DNA of 64,000 bases. Origin: Stutzerimonas stutzeri. GTDB lineage: Bacteria > Pseudomonadota > Gammaproteobacteria > Pseudomonadales > Pseudomonadaceae. Where the stretch lies: positions 434,001 to 498,000 of the forward strand of contig NC_015740.1 of assembly GCF_000219605.1 (NCBI RefSeq). The letters run 5' to 3'. The notes under the pieces were generated by a model, which worked only from the letters and a program-made list of their open reading frames with translations, ran no database searches and was not told the origin of the DNA. The translations under genes and the position numbers were made by a program. Below are positions 9,104 to 19,208 of this stretch, piece by piece (within the stretch, counting starts at the first letter, position 1; each line of letters opens with the position of its first letter).

Positions 9104-9111
<8 letters not shown>
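7632..9111 (+). pseudogene. Membrane sensor histidine kinase, interrupted by a +1 frameshift
   Basis: Two abutting frames together make one NtrB/ZraS-like kinase of about 490 residues. The 5' frame (7632 to about 8162) carries TM1 (ALLLKVIVPLMAIMFGFSSV) and a periplasmic domain up to RRLRLIAAG. The 3' frame resumes at once with LGGLLAGVALVVILLGH (TM2), a HAMP region, the H-box LAAGVAHELGSPLSVIDG and an ATPase domain (NLLRNAAQA, EDDGPGI, GSGLGLAVAHG). One extra C at 8163/8164 accounts for the shift; without it the frame is continuous. It may be a real mutation or a sequencing error. The 3' frame overlaps the response regulator start by 8 bases. Confidence 0.85.
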
Positions 9112-10501
<1,390 letters not shown>

Positions 10502-10564
10502 TCGGGCTCGCCGCAGGGCGCCCGAAGGCGCACACTGCCGGCCTTTTCCCAGTGAGGAGCGAAC

Positions 10565-11023
10565 ATGCTCAACAACGACGTCCTGCGCAGCCTGCGCTAC
10601 ACCCTCAAGGTCAGCGATGCGCAGATGGCCGAAATCGCGGCCCTGGGTGGTTGCACGGTTGCCGAGGCCGAGGTTCGCGCCTGGCTCAGCCGCGAGGACG
10701 AGGACGGCTATCAGGAATGCCCGGACGAGGCGATGGCGCGTTTTCTCGACGGGCTGATCTATTTCAAGCGTGGCAAGGATGAAAGCCGCCCGGCACCGCC
10801 GCTGGAACTGCCGGTCAGCAACAACCAGATCCTGAAGAAACTGCGGGTGGCCTTCGAGCTGCGCGACGAAGACCTGCAGGCGATCCTGCATGCCGCCGAT
10901 CTGCAGCTGTCGAAATCCGAGCTCGGCGCACTGTTCCGCAAGCCCGGGCACAGCAACTATCGGCCCTGCGGCGACCAGCTGCTGCGCAATTTCCTGAAGG
11001 GACTTTCGCTGCGCCAGGGCTGA
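10565..11023 (+). CDS. DUF1456 (YehS-like) protein
   Basis: The gene encodes 152 residues with two copies of the DUF1456 unit. The first starts MLNNDVLRSLRYTLKVSDAQ, and the second (about residue 83 on) starts SNNQILKKLRVAFELRDEDL. The repeat units are helical and the family is cytoplasmic with no settled function. GAGGAG sits 6-8 bases before the ATG. It lies 63 bases downstream of the sigma-54 regulator on the same strand and could be cotranscribed. Confidence 0.9.
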   Translation: MLNNDVLRSLRYTLKVSDAQMAEIAALGGCTVAEAEVRAWLSREDEDGYQECPDEAMARFLDGLIYFKRGKDESRPAPPLELPVSNNQILKKLRVAFELRDEDLQAILHAADLQLSKSELGALFRKPGHSNYRPCGDQLLRNFLKGLSLRQG

Positions 11024-11174
11024 GCTGCACCGCAGGGCACCTCAAGTGGTAAATGGCCGGGCGGCCGCTACGCTGAAGCAGGCAGCAGCCGCATGCCCGG
11101 TGCGCAGCTCGGCGCCGGGAACGCCATAACAACAAGATGACCGCCCCCTGTGGCGGTGCCCCGAGGTGCGTGCC

Positions 11175-12443
11175 ATGAAGACCTTCCGCCTGACCCTGAG
11201 CGCCCTGCTCGCGCTGAGCTGCGCCGCTGCCATCGCGGCGCCGACCAGTGACGAAGCCCTGGAGCGCATGCGCTCGATGAAGACCACCGGCCAGTCCCTG
11301 GACATAAAGACCATTGCCCAGGACGGCCCCACCGCCGATGCCATCCGCGAGAACCTCAAACGCATCAAGCTGCCCGAAGGGTTTCGCATTGACCTCTACG
11401 CCGTAGTGCCCGATGCCCGCCATATGGCAGTCGGGCCTTCCAGCGGGGTGGTGTTCGTCGGCACCCGCAAGACCGACCTGTGGGCGGTCACCGATCGCAC
11501 CAAGAACCGCACCGCCGACGAAGTGAAGCGCTTCGCCCCGGCGATCTCCTTCACCCAGCCTGGCCCCTGTTTCAGCCCGGACGGCTTTCTCTTCGTCGCC
11601 GAGCACAACCGCGTGCTGGTGTTCCCGGCCGCCGAGTTCTTCTACGAGGGGCCGGACGTGGCGGCGGACATCGTGGTGTCGACCGGCGAGCTGATCCCCA
11701 AGGATGAAGAGAGCTACAACCACGGCGCGCGGGTCTGTGCCATCAGCCCGGACAACAAGCTCACCATCTCCCTCGGCCAGCCGCACAACGTGCCGCCCAA
11801 GGACAAGCTGGAGCTGTACGAGCGGCACGGCATCGGCGGCATCGTGCGCATGGAGCGCGACGGCAGCAAGCGCGAGGTCTACGCCACCGGCGTGCGCAAC
11901 TCGGTGGGCATCACCTATCACCCGACGACGAAGGAGCTCTGGTTCACCGACAACCAGGTCGACGGTATGGGCGACGACACGCCGACAGGCGAGATCAATC
12001 GTGCACCCAAGGCCGGAATGAAGTTCGGCATGCCCTGGTACGGCGGCGGCCAGGTGCGTACCAACGAGTACGCCGACGAAACGCCGCCGGAAGGCCTGAC
12101 CCCGCCGGTGGTGGAAACCATTGCCCACGCCGCCGACATGGGCCTGACCTTCTACACCGGCAAGCAGTTTCCCGAGCAGTACCGCGGCGGGCTTTTCAGC
12201 GCCCAGCGCGGCAGCTGGAACCGCACCGTGCCGGCCGGTGCGCGGGTGATGTTCACGCCGTTTGCGGCCGATGGCAGCGGTCCGTCCGGCGAGACGGTGC
12301 CCTTCGCCGAAGGCTGGCTGGACGAGGAAACCGGCGAGTACTACGGCCGCATCGTCGACGTCGCCCAGCTCAAGGATGGCTCGTTGCTGGTCAGCGACGA
12401 CACCGCTGGCGCCATCTATCGCATCTCCTACCAGGGCAAGTGA
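11175..12443 (+). CDS. Periplasmic PQQ-dependent sugar dehydrogenase-like protein
   Basis: The gene encodes 422 residues with a signal peptide (FRLTLSALLALSCAAAIAAP). A soluble beta-propeller of the glucose/sorbosone dehydrogenase family follows. Typical elements are KLPEGFRIDLYAV, VGPSSGVVFVGTR, FVAEHNRVLVF, YATGVRNSVGI, ELWFTDNQVDGMGDDTP and SLLVSDDTAGAIYRI. The family oxidises sugars in the periplasm with PQQ. The ATG at 11175 was chosen because GAGG lies 8 bases upstream; a GTG at 11166 overlaps that ribosome site. A c-type cytochrome gene follows after 56 bases and is the probable electron acceptor. The substrate is not known. Confidence 0.85.
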   Translation: MKTFRLTLSALLALSCAAAIAAPTSDEALERMRSMKTTGQSLDIKTIAQDGPTADAIRENLKRIKLPEGFRIDLYAVVPDARHMAVGPSSGVVFVGTRKTDLWAVTDRTKNRTADEVKRFAPAISFTQPGPCFSPDGFLFVAEHNRVLVFPAAEFFYEGPDVAADIVVSTGELIPKDEESYNHGARVCAISPDNKLTISLGQPHNVPPKDKLELYERHGIGGIVRMERDGSKREVYATGVRNSVGITYHPTTKELWFTDNQVDGMGDDTPTGEINRAPKAGMKFGMPWYGGGQVRTNEYADETPPEGLTPPVVETIAHAADMGLTFYTGKQFPEQYRGGLFSAQRGSWNRTVPAGARVMFTPFAADGSGPSGETVPFAEGWLDEETGEYYGRIVDVAQLKDGSLLVSDDTAGAIYRISYQGK

Positions 12444-12499
12444 GCCGCCGCGCCGGCCCGTGCCTCGCCGCGGGCCGGCGCCCATCCGAGGAGTACCGC

Positions 12500-12841
12500 A
12501 TGCCCATCGCTCTCGTTTCGCACCGGCGCCTGTGCCGCATGCTGCCGTTACTGTTGTGCCTGGCGCCGTCGCTGCAGGCCGCCGACCTTGCGGCGGACAA
12601 GGCCAAGGCGAAGATGTGCGCCGCCTGTCATGGCATCGACGGCCTCGCCAAGGTCGCCGACGCACCTAACCTGGCCGGCAACGGCGAGCTCTACCTGGCC
12701 CGCCAGCTGCAGGCGTTCCGCTCCGGCGAGCGCAAGCATCCGCAAATGAGCGTGATCGCTGCGGGGCTGGGCGATGACGACATCGCCGCGGTGACGCGCT
12801 GGTACTCCTCGATCAAGGTCAGTGTCGAGCTGCCGGAATGA
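12500..12841 (+). CDS. Class I cytochrome c, probable acceptor for the sugar dehydrogenase
   Basis: The gene encodes 113 residues, with a signal peptide ending near LCLAPSLQA. A single heme site CAACH and a distal ligand region PQMSVIAAGL follow, giving a cytochrome c4/c553-like fold. GAGGAG precedes the ATG at 12500. Placed right after the dehydrogenase gene, it likely receives electrons from it in the periplasm and passes them to a terminal oxidase. Confidence 0.88.
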   Translation: MPIALVSHRRLCRMLPLLLCLAPSLQAADLAADKAKAKMCAACHGIDGLAKVADAPNLAGNGELYLARQLQAFRSGERKHPQMSVIAAGLGDDDIAAVTRWYSSIKVSVELPE

Positions 12842-12911
12842 AACACGGGGCCGCCTGAACGTTTGCCCCTCGGCGTCGGCCTAACGTGCGACCAGTCCAG
12901 AGAGCACGCCC

Positions 12912-13586
12912 ATGACCTTTTCCATCGTCGCCCGCTGCCCGCGCACCGGGCAGATCGGTGTCGCCGCCGCCACCGCCATGCCAGCCGTGGGCAAGCTGCT
13001 GACCCACGCGGCGGCACGTGTGGGCGCGGTGGCGACCCAGGCGCAGATCAATCCGTACCTGGGCATCGACGGCCTGCGCTTCCTGCGCGAGTTCAGTCCG
13101 GCCGGCGAAGTGCTCGAGCGGCTGCGGCGCACCGATCCGTGCATGGAGCTGCGCCAGTGCGCGGTCATCGACAGTAGCGGGCGCACCGCCTGCTGGACCG
13201 GCGAGCGCTGCCTGCCCTGGGCCGGCTCCATCGCCGGCGAGCAGTTCTGCGTGCAGGGCAACCGGCTCAAGGGGCGGGAGGTATTGGAGGCGGCTTGCGA
13301 AGCCTATGTCGGTAGCGTGCAGCTGCCGCTGGTGGAGCGCCTGATGGCCGCGCTGGCGGCTGGCGACGCCGAGGGTGGCGACCGCCATGGCGAATCCTCG
13401 GCGACGGTGTATGTGGTCGACCAGGAGCAATACCCGCTGTGGGATATCCGCGTCGACCATCATCGTGACCCCTTCGCCGAGCTGCGTCGGTTGCACGAGG
13501 TGTTCGCCCGCGAGGTGGTGCCGGAAATCCTCGCCATGCCGACCCGCGCCAATCCGGCCGGGGCGGCCGGCGAGGAGACCATCTGA
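12912..13586 (+). CDS. DUF1028 family protein
   Basis: The gene encodes 224 residues starting MTFSIVARCPRTGQIGVAAA, the invariant DUF1028 N-terminus. QINPYLGIDGLRFL and GNRLKGREVLEA follow. The family resembles Ntn-type hydrolases in overall layout and often sits near peptidase or amino-acid genes, but its reaction is not established. It is the same strand as the cytochrome gene, 70 bases away, and may be its own unit. Confidence 0.88.
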   Translation: MTFSIVARCPRTGQIGVAAATAMPAVGKLLTHAAARVGAVATQAQINPYLGIDGLRFLREFSPAGEVLERLRRTDPCMELRQCAVIDSSGRTACWTGERCLPWAGSIAGEQFCVQGNRLKGREVLEAACEAYVGSVQLPLVERLMAALAAGDAEGGDRHGESSATVYVVDQEQYPLWDIRVDHHRDPFAELRRLHEVFAREVVPEILAMPTRANPAGAAGEETI

Positions 13587-13602
13587 GCCGGGGTTCGCAG
13601 GC

Positions 13603-14082
13603 TCAGTCGCGTAGCCAGTGCACGTCGACGTAATACGCTTCACCGTCGTAGAGGATCTTCAGTTCGCCGTCGTAGGCGGCTTCCAGCGCGTGGCCGATGC
13701 GCTGAGCCAGGTGCAGGCCGGTGGTGGTCACGCGCAATCCATCGGGTTCGTCGCTGATGGCCATCAGGCGCTCGAGCGGATGTTCGCCCTTTTCCTTTTC
13801 TTCGGTGTTGCGGATCAGTCCGCTGAGTTCGTCGGTGTGCGCTTTGACGAACGCGCCGCGCAGGCTGATGGTGCCGGCCGGCACGTCTTCGGCGATGCGC
13901 TGGCAGGCAGGGCAGAGGGCTTCCTGGGCGTTGCTCGCATCGACCAGGCCGTTCCAGGTCCAGCGTCCGGCCTGGTAGGCGGCGCCGCATCGTGGGCAGA
14001 GGGTGTCGCTGCGCTGGTGCCATGCCTTGAGGTAGGGGTCGTGGTGTTCGGGTTGTAGAAGCTTGTCGCGCGTCTTGTCCAT
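13603..14082 (-). CDS. BCAM0308-like zinc-ribbon protein
   Basis: The gene encodes 159 residues. A CPRCGAAYQAGRW motif near residue 29 and a second CPAC near residue 57 form a likely zinc ribbon. An acidic stretch NTEEKEKGEHPLERLMAI and a C-terminal domain LRVTTTGLHLAQRIGHAL...VDVHWLRD follow. This layout matches the BCAM0308 family as I recall it, which is related to the zinc-binding part of archaeal/eukaryal NMD3. Function is unknown. It is convergent with the DUF1028 gene, with 16 bases between the ends. Confidence 0.7.
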   Translation of the reverse strand: MDKTRDKLLQPEHHDPYLKAWHQRSDTLCPRCGAAYQAGRWTWNGLVDASNAQEALCPACQRIAEDVPAGTISLRGAFVKAHTDELSGLIRNTEEKEKGEHPLERLMAISDEPDGLRVTTTGLHLAQRIGHALEAAYDGELKILYDGEAYYVDVHWLRD

Positions 14083-14208
14083 GGCAAAGGCCTCAATGAT
14101 AGGGAGGGTGCCTTTGCAGCGTAGATCAGCTCACAGCGCTCTTCCGCCTGCGGGACGTGGCGTCCGCCGGTTGCGATGATCGGTCGCGCAAGGGCTCGCG
14201 CGACTCGC

Positions 14209-16575
14209 TCATAAGGGTTGCGGAACCACCCGCGGCGCCAGCTGCTCCAGGCGCAGCGCACCCTGGGCGCGGTTGCGCACGGCCATCCAGTCTTCCAGTG
14301 CCGGCAATGCCCGTGGCGGCGAGATCAGGTAGCCCTGGAACAGGTCGCAACCGGCCTGCAGCAGCGCCGACTGCTTCTCCATGTCATCCACGCCTTCGGC
14401 ATTCACCCGCTTGCCCTGGGCATGGCAGAAGGCGACCAGGGCGCTGAGGCTGTGCTGCATGTCCGGTCGTGTCAGCCGCGTGATGATCGCCATGTCCAGC
14501 TTGATGGTGTCGGCCGGGTACTCCAGCAATTGCTGGATGGACGTGTAGCCGACGCCGAAATCGTCGATGGCGACGCGAAAGCCGGCCCGGCGAATGGCCT
14601 GCACCACGGCCATGGTGTCCTTGTTCAGCTCGGCCGCGTAGGTCTCGGTCAGCTCGATCTCGATCCTGCCCGGGGCCACCCTGTGATGGGCGGCGCGCTC
14701 GGCCAGATAGCGGCAGATGCGGTCGTCGGCCAGCTGCGCGGAGGACACGTTGATCGCCAGGATCACCTGCTCGCCAAACAGCCGCACCAGCTGCGGGTAC
14801 TCGGCCAGTGCGTGGTCGATGACCCAGCTGTCGATCTTCGGGAACAGCCCGGCACGCTCGGCAATGGGGATGAACTCGGCGGGCGAGACCGTGCCCAGCA
14901 CCGGTGAATGCCAGCGCAGCAGCACTTCGCAGCTGACCACCGCACCGTCGCGGTTGAGTGCCGGCATGTAGACCAGCCGCAGCTGGTCGTCGCCGTCCAG
15001 TGCGCGCAGCTGGTCCTCGATCAGGCGGATTCGCTCGTTGCGCTGTTCCAGCTCGTTGCTGAATGCCACCGCCATGCACTTGCCTTCGGCCTTGGCTTGG
15101 TACATGGCGGTGTCGGCGCGGGTGAGCAGCTGGGTGATGGAGTCGGCATCGTCCGGATAGCAGGCGGTGCCGATGCTGAGGCTGACCGGGTAGGTTCGCT
15201 CCTCCAGGCGGAATCCGCCGCGGCACAGGCCGAGCAGCGCGTCGCACAGTGCGTCGAGGCCGGGCTCGGCATCGCTCAGCAGGAGGATGGCGAATTCGTC
15301 GCCGGACAGCCGGGCGAACGCCGAATAGGTGTGCGGATGCTGCTGGCGATGCCGTTCCAGCAGCGTCTGGGCGCGCTGGGCGAACAGGCGCAGCAGGGCA
15401 TCGCCGGCATCGTGGCCGTGGCGGTCGTTGACCTGCTTGAAGTTGTCCAGTTCGATGAACAGCAGCGACAGGCGCTTGTCTTCCTGCAGGCATTGTTCAT
15501 ACATGACGTTGGCCAGCATGCCGAAGTGCGCGCGGTTGCTGATCTGCGTCAGGCTGTCGGTCCAGGAGATCTCCTGGATGCGCTGCAGCGCGGCGGTGCT
15601 GCGATCGTGCAGGGTCTTCATGTTGACCGTCAGACGGCCGATCTCGCCGCCGTCGCTGGGCTCGTCGAGGGCCGCGCGTTTGCACAGCAGCAGGTCGGTG
15701 AGCTGGTTGTCCAGCTGGCTGATGGGCGTGGTGATGTAGCGGCGGATCAGCCATAGCAGCAGCCCGATGGACAGCAGGCCGATCAGCGAACCACCCGCGA
15801 GAAAGGCCAGCCCGAGCTTTTGCAGGCGCTCGCCGGTGTAGTCCGGCGCCGGCGTCAGGCGGGCGTGCAGTGAGCGCGACAGCGGAATCTCGGCGGACAG
15901 GCCGACGTTCACCGGCAACTGCTGGTCGGCGATCTCCACCGGCGCACCGTATTCGCTCTCCAGTGCCCGCTTGAGCTTGATGAATCGCTCGGGGCGTACC
16001 GCCAGCTGGATGGCGAAGGCTTCACCGCGCTGGCTCGGCAGCGGCCGACTGCCGCTGGCCGGCAGGACGAAGTCGGTGTTGACCAGCAGCGGAGCGCCAT
16101 CGGCCTGTTCGAGGTAGATCGTCGCGCTGGAAGCCGATTGCCGGGCCTGCTGGACGATCCGTTGCTGCGAGGCATCCATCGAGCCGAACGGCGACAGGCT
16201 GCTCTCGAAGTAGTAGGCCGGCTGGCCATCGGGCTGCACGATGGCGAAGGAAACGAACGACAGTTCGGTGTTCGACAGCGAGCGAATGCTTTGCTGCAGG
16301 CGAAGCCCGAGGGTGTCGTTGCGAAAGGCGGTGTCCGACTCGCGCAGGAAGTGCAGCAACGCCTCGCTGTCGATGATCGAGTAGAGCACGCTGCGGTTGA
16401 ACGCCTCGTAGTCCAGATAGGCCGACTTCAGCGCCGACAGCTGCTGCTCCAGACGCGCCTGCTCCAGACCCAGCAGCGAGGCGCGCTGGGTCAGGTAGGC
16501 GGTGGTCGAGGCAACCAGCTGGATGATCAGAATGACCGGGAAGATCACCAGCAGCGCGCGTTTACCGAGCGTCAT
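14209..16575 (-). CDS. MbaA-like GGDEF-EAL membrane protein (polyamine/c-di-GMP signalling)
   Basis: This is a 788-residue inner-membrane protein. TM1 lies near residues 7-28, a large periplasmic domain reaches about residue 255, then come TM2 (LAFLAGGSLIGLLSIGLLLW), a HAMP region, a GGDEF domain and an EAL domain. The cyclase motif reads SGDEF. The phosphodiesterase motif reads EVL, but the catalytic set looks present: ELTE, DDFG, KLD, NAEGVD and FQGY. V. cholerae MbaA shares this length and, as I recall, the same SGDEF/EVL variants. The gene overlaps the upstream polyamine-binding-protein gene by 14 bases. The inferred role is adjusting c-di-GMP in response to the bound periplasmic ligand. 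Confidence 0.85.
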   Translation of the reverse strand: MTLGKRALLVIFPVILIIQLVASTTAYLTQRASLLGLEQARLEQQLSALKSAYLDYEAFNRSVLYSIIDSEALLHFLRESDTAFRNDTLGLRLQQSIRSLSNTELSFVSFAIVQPDGQPAYYFESSLSPFGSMDASQQRIVQQARQSASSATIYLEQADGAPLLVNTDFVLPASGSRPLPSQRGEAFAIQLAVRPERFIKLKRALESEYGAPVEIADQQLPVNVGLSAEIPLSRSLHARLTPAPDYTGERLQKLGLAFLAGGSLIGLLSIGLLLWLIRRYITTPISQLDNQLTDLLLCKRAALDEPSDGGEIGRLTVNMKTLHDRSTAALQRIQEISWTDSLTQISNRAHFGMLANVMYEQCLQEDKRLSLLFIELDNFKQVNDRHGHDAGDALLRLFAQRAQTLLERHRQQHPHTYSAFARLSGDEFAILLLSDAEPGLDALCDALLGLCRGGFRLEERTYPVSLSIGTACYPDDADSITQLLTRADTAMYQAKAEGKCMAVAFSNELEQRNERIRLIEDQLRALDGDDQLRLVYMPALNRDGAVVSCEVLLRWHSPVLGTVSPAEFIPIAERAGLFPKIDSWVIDHALAEYPQLVRLFGEQVILAINVSSAQLADDRICRYLAERAAHHRVAPGRIEIELTETYAAELNKDTMAVVQAIRRAGFRVAIDDFGVGYTSIQQLLEYPADTIKLDMAIITRLTRPDMQHSLSALVAFCHAQGKRVNAEGVDDMEKQSALLQAGCDLFQGYLISPPRALPALEDWMAVRNRAQGALRLEQLAPRVVPQPL

Positions 16576-17647
16576 GGGCGTTGATCAGTGCGCTGATGAT
16601 GCGCCGCCGGGTCTGCGTGCCTTCCAGCGGGCGCTCCTCGTAGACCTGGCTGCGGGCCAGGACCGCCTCTGGCGGGTAGATGGTCGCATCCGCGCGCACG
16701 TCCTCCGGCAGCAGCGCCCGGGCTGCGGCATTCGGCGTGGCGACGCCCAGGTCCTCGGCATTCAGCGCGGCGATCTCGGGTCGGTTGAGGAAGTCCAGGA
16801 AGCGGTAGGCCAGCGCCTGGTTCGGGCTGTTGCTCGGCACCGACAGGCAGTCGACCCAGAGCAGTGTGCCTTCTTCCGGCACCACGTAGCGCCAGGGCTC
16901 GCCGTGCACGCCCTCGACCGCGTTGAGCACCTGCTGGTCGCCGCTGTAGGCCAGCGCCATGTCGGCGCGGTCGAGATGCCGCTGGCTGCGCAGCGCGGTG
17001 ATCACGTACTCGTAGGTGAGCACTGCCTCGGATTGGTTGCGCAGCAGCTCGAACGCTGCCTTGAGCTGGTCGAGGTCAGAGGTGTTGATCGAGTGGCCGA
17101 GCAGGATCAACGGGCTGGCGAGGATGTCCTCGTGGTCTTCCATCATCACGATGTGCGGCTCGGCCGGCCGCGCCGGTTTGAGCAGGTCCGCCCAGGAGCG
17201 TGGCGCCTGCTCGATGCGGTCACTGCGATAGGCGATGCCCAGCGTGCCCCACAGGTACGGCACGGCGTAACGGCCGCAGCTGTCGCGCCAGCGCCGGGCC
17301 ACATGACGCAGCGCCGGCAGGCGGGCTTGCTCGATCGGCTCCAGCAGTTTGCGCGCACCGAAGCGCGACGAGCTGATCAGCTCGGTGAGGGCGATGTCGA
17401 TCTGGTGGTCGGGTTTGGCGAGGATCTCGTCACGCTTGTCGCCGCTGTCGAAGAAGATCTGCTGGATCTCGACCCCGGTCTCGGCCTGCCAGCGCTCGAT
17501 CACCGCCTCGCTGAGGTATTCCTCCCAGGTCAGCAGCGTCAGGCTTTGTGCCGCGTGCAGCGAGGTAGAGGGAAACAGCAGGCTGACGGTCATCAGCACT
17601 GCGCTGCGTACGCACCAGGCGACCCGGGGTTTTTTGTTGTTCGGCAT
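16562..17647 (-). CDS. NspS/PotD-like periplasmic polyamine-binding protein
   Basis: The gene encodes 361 residues. The signal peptide ends near FPSTSLHAAQ. A PotD/PotF-type binding protein follows: LTLLTWEEYLSEAVIERWQ, FFDSGDKRDEIL, YAVPYLWGTLGIAYR and VEGVHGEPWRYVVPEEGTLLWVD. The ATG at 17647 has GGAAGG 6 bases upstream; an ATG at 17653 abuts it. No permease or ATPase gene is adjacent; instead the gene overlaps an MbaA-like GGDEF-EAL gene. This resembles V. cholerae NspS, a polyamine-binding protein that works as a sensor for MbaA rather than in uptake. The ligand (spermidine, norspermidine or other) is not known. Confidence 0.83.
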   Translation of the reverse strand: MPNNKKPRVAWCVRSAVLMTVSLLFPSTSLHAAQSLTLLTWEEYLSEAVIERWQAETGVEIQQIFFDSGDKRDEILAKPDHQIDIALTELISSSRFGARKLLEPIEQARLPALRHVARRWRDSCGRYAVPYLWGTLGIAYRSDRIEQAPRSWADLLKPARPAEPHIVMMEDHEDILASPLILLGHSINTSDLDQLKAAFELLRNQSEAVLTYEYVITALRSQRHLDRADMALAYSGDQQVLNAVEGVHGEPWRYVVPEEGTLLWVDCLSVPSNSPNQALAYRFLDFLNRPEIAALNAEDLGVATPNAAARALLPEDVRADATIYPPEAVLARSQVYEERPLEGTQTRRRIISALINAHDAR

Positions 17648-17867
17648 GGGCATCCTTCCGCTGGCAGAGGTCGAACCAGCCGGCGTCCCGGCATGGTTGC
17701 AGTGCTGGCACTTTAATGGCGCCAGACATATGACGGCAATGCCTTTCGTCGACCGCCGCTTACGCCCCGATCGGCGGCGGTTCTGCGTTGTTTGTCGCAG
17801 CGGCCGACGGACCTCCCATTCTTGAGCCAGACTCCAATGCATTCGGCAGCGTAGCGAGGAACCGGCC

Positions 17868-18536
17868 ATGACCCTGATGATCCCTTTCCCCGATCGAATA
17901 CATGCAGGCGAGGCACTGGCCGAGCGGTTGGCGCAGGAAGGCGACTGGACCGATGCCCTGGTGCTGGCGCTGCCGCGCGGTGGTGTGCCGGTGGCGTTCG
18001 AGGTGGCGCAACGCCTGGGCCTGGAGCTGGACATTCTGGTGGTACGCAAGCTCGGCACGCCCGGCAATCGCGAGCTGGCCATGGGCGCCATCGCCAGCGG
18101 TGGTGTGCGGGTGATGAACGAGGACATCGTGCGCTACGTTCACGCCTCCAGGGCCGAGATCGACGGTACCATCGCTCAGGAAAGCCACGAGTTGCAGCGC
18201 CGCGAACAGGCTTATCGCGGTGACCGCCCGCGGCCGGTGGTCGCCGGGCGTGCGGTGATCCTGGTGGATGACGGACTGGCCACGGGCGCCACCATGCGCG
18301 CCGCGGTGAAGGCGGTGCGCCAGCTGGAGCCGTCGAGCATCACCGTGGCGGTGCCGGTGGCAGCTCCGGACAGCGTCGCGCAACTGGAGCCGCTGGCCGA
18401 CCGCATCATCTGCCTGCACATGCCCCATGACCTCTATGCAATCGGCCGCTGGTACCAGAACTTCGATCAGACCCCGGACCGCCTGGTGGTCGATCTGCTG
18501 CAGCGCGCCTGGAGCCGGGGAGGGCAGCCGGCATGA
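17868..18536 (+). CDS. Phosphoribosyltransferase-family protein
   Basis: The gene encodes 222 residues with a type I PRTase fold. The PRPP loop is VILVDDGLATGATM, and upstream elements are LALPRGGVPVAFEVA and ILVVRKLGTPGNRELAMGAI. The substrate is unknown. Relatives in this subgroup are often fused to or paired with an alpha/beta hydrolase. Here the hydrolase gene overlaps by 4 bases (ATGA), so the pair is translationally coupled. GAGGA lies 8 bases before the ATG. Confidence 0.87.
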   Translation: MTLMIPFPDRIHAGEALAERLAQEGDWTDALVLALPRGGVPVAFEVAQRLGLELDILVVRKLGTPGNRELAMGAIASGGVRVMNEDIVRYVHASRAEIDGTIAQESHELQRREQAYRGDRPRPVVAGRAVILVDDGLATGATMRAAVKAVRQLEPSSITVAVPVAAPDSVAQLEPLADRIICLHMPHDLYAIGRWYQNFDQTPDRLVVDLLQRAWSRGGQPA

Positions 18537-19186
18537 GCCAGTCATCCGCGACCCCGATGCGCTTCACCCTCGGCAAGGCCCGCCTGCACGGCGACCTGTG
18601 CGTGCCGGCTGCGGCGCGTGGACTGGTGGTCTTCGTGCACGGCAGCGGCAGCAGCCGGCACAGCCCACGCAACCAGAGCGTGGCGCGCTGCTTCAACGAA
18701 ATGGGCCTGGCCACCCTGCTGTTCGACCTGCTGACCAAGCACGAGCAACCCATCGACGAGATCACCCGCCAGCTGCGCTTCGACATCCCCTTGCTCAGCC
18801 AGCGCCTGACGGGCGTGATCGATCAGCTGAGCAGCGATGCACAGCTGCGCGAGCTGCGCATCGGTCTGTTCGGTGCCAGCACCGGTGCGGCCGCGGCGCT
18901 CACCACCGCGGCTTCGCGCCCAGCCGACATCGCGGCAGTGGTCTCGCGCGGGGGGCGCGTCGACCTGGCCGAGCCGTCGCTGGCACGAGTCCACGCCGCT
19001 TCGCTGTTCATCGTCGGCAGCCGCGACCTGGAGGTGCTGGAGCTCAATCGTGCCGCCGCGGCACGACTGCAGTGCGAGCACCAGCTGGTGGTGGTGCCCG
19101 GCGCGAGCCACCTGTTCGAGGAGCACGGCACGCTGGAAGAGGTGGCGCGCCTGGCCGGCGACTGGTTCGTGCGGCACCTGGTATAG
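18533..19186 (+). CDS. Dienelactone-hydrolase-like alpha/beta hydrolase
   Basis: The gene encodes 217 residues with an alpha/beta-hydrolase fold. It has the oxyanion region VHGSGSSRHSPRN, the nucleophile elbow GASTGAA with Ser116, an acid near VGSRDLEVL and His in PGASHLFEEHG. It is the second gene of a coupled pair with the phosphoribosyltransferase. The substrate is not known. Confidence 0.85.
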   Translation: MSQSSATPMRFTLGKARLHGDLCVPAAARGLVVFVHGSGSSRHSPRNQSVARCFNEMGLATLLFDLLTKHEQPIDEITRQLRFDIPLLSQRLTGVIDQLSSDAQLRELRIGLFGASTGAAAALTTAASRPADIAAVVSRGGRVDLAEPSLARVHAASLFIVGSRDLEVLELNRAAAARLQCEHQLVVVPGASHLFEEHGTLEEVARLAGDWFVRHLV

Positions 19187-19208
19187 CCGCACGCCGGCCA
19201 CCGCCCGA

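Noticed and set aside
16562..17647. Binding protein of a polyamine uptake ABC transporter
   Set aside because: No permease or ATPase gene is adjacent; the gene overlaps a GGDEF-EAL gene instead, which fits a sensor role better.
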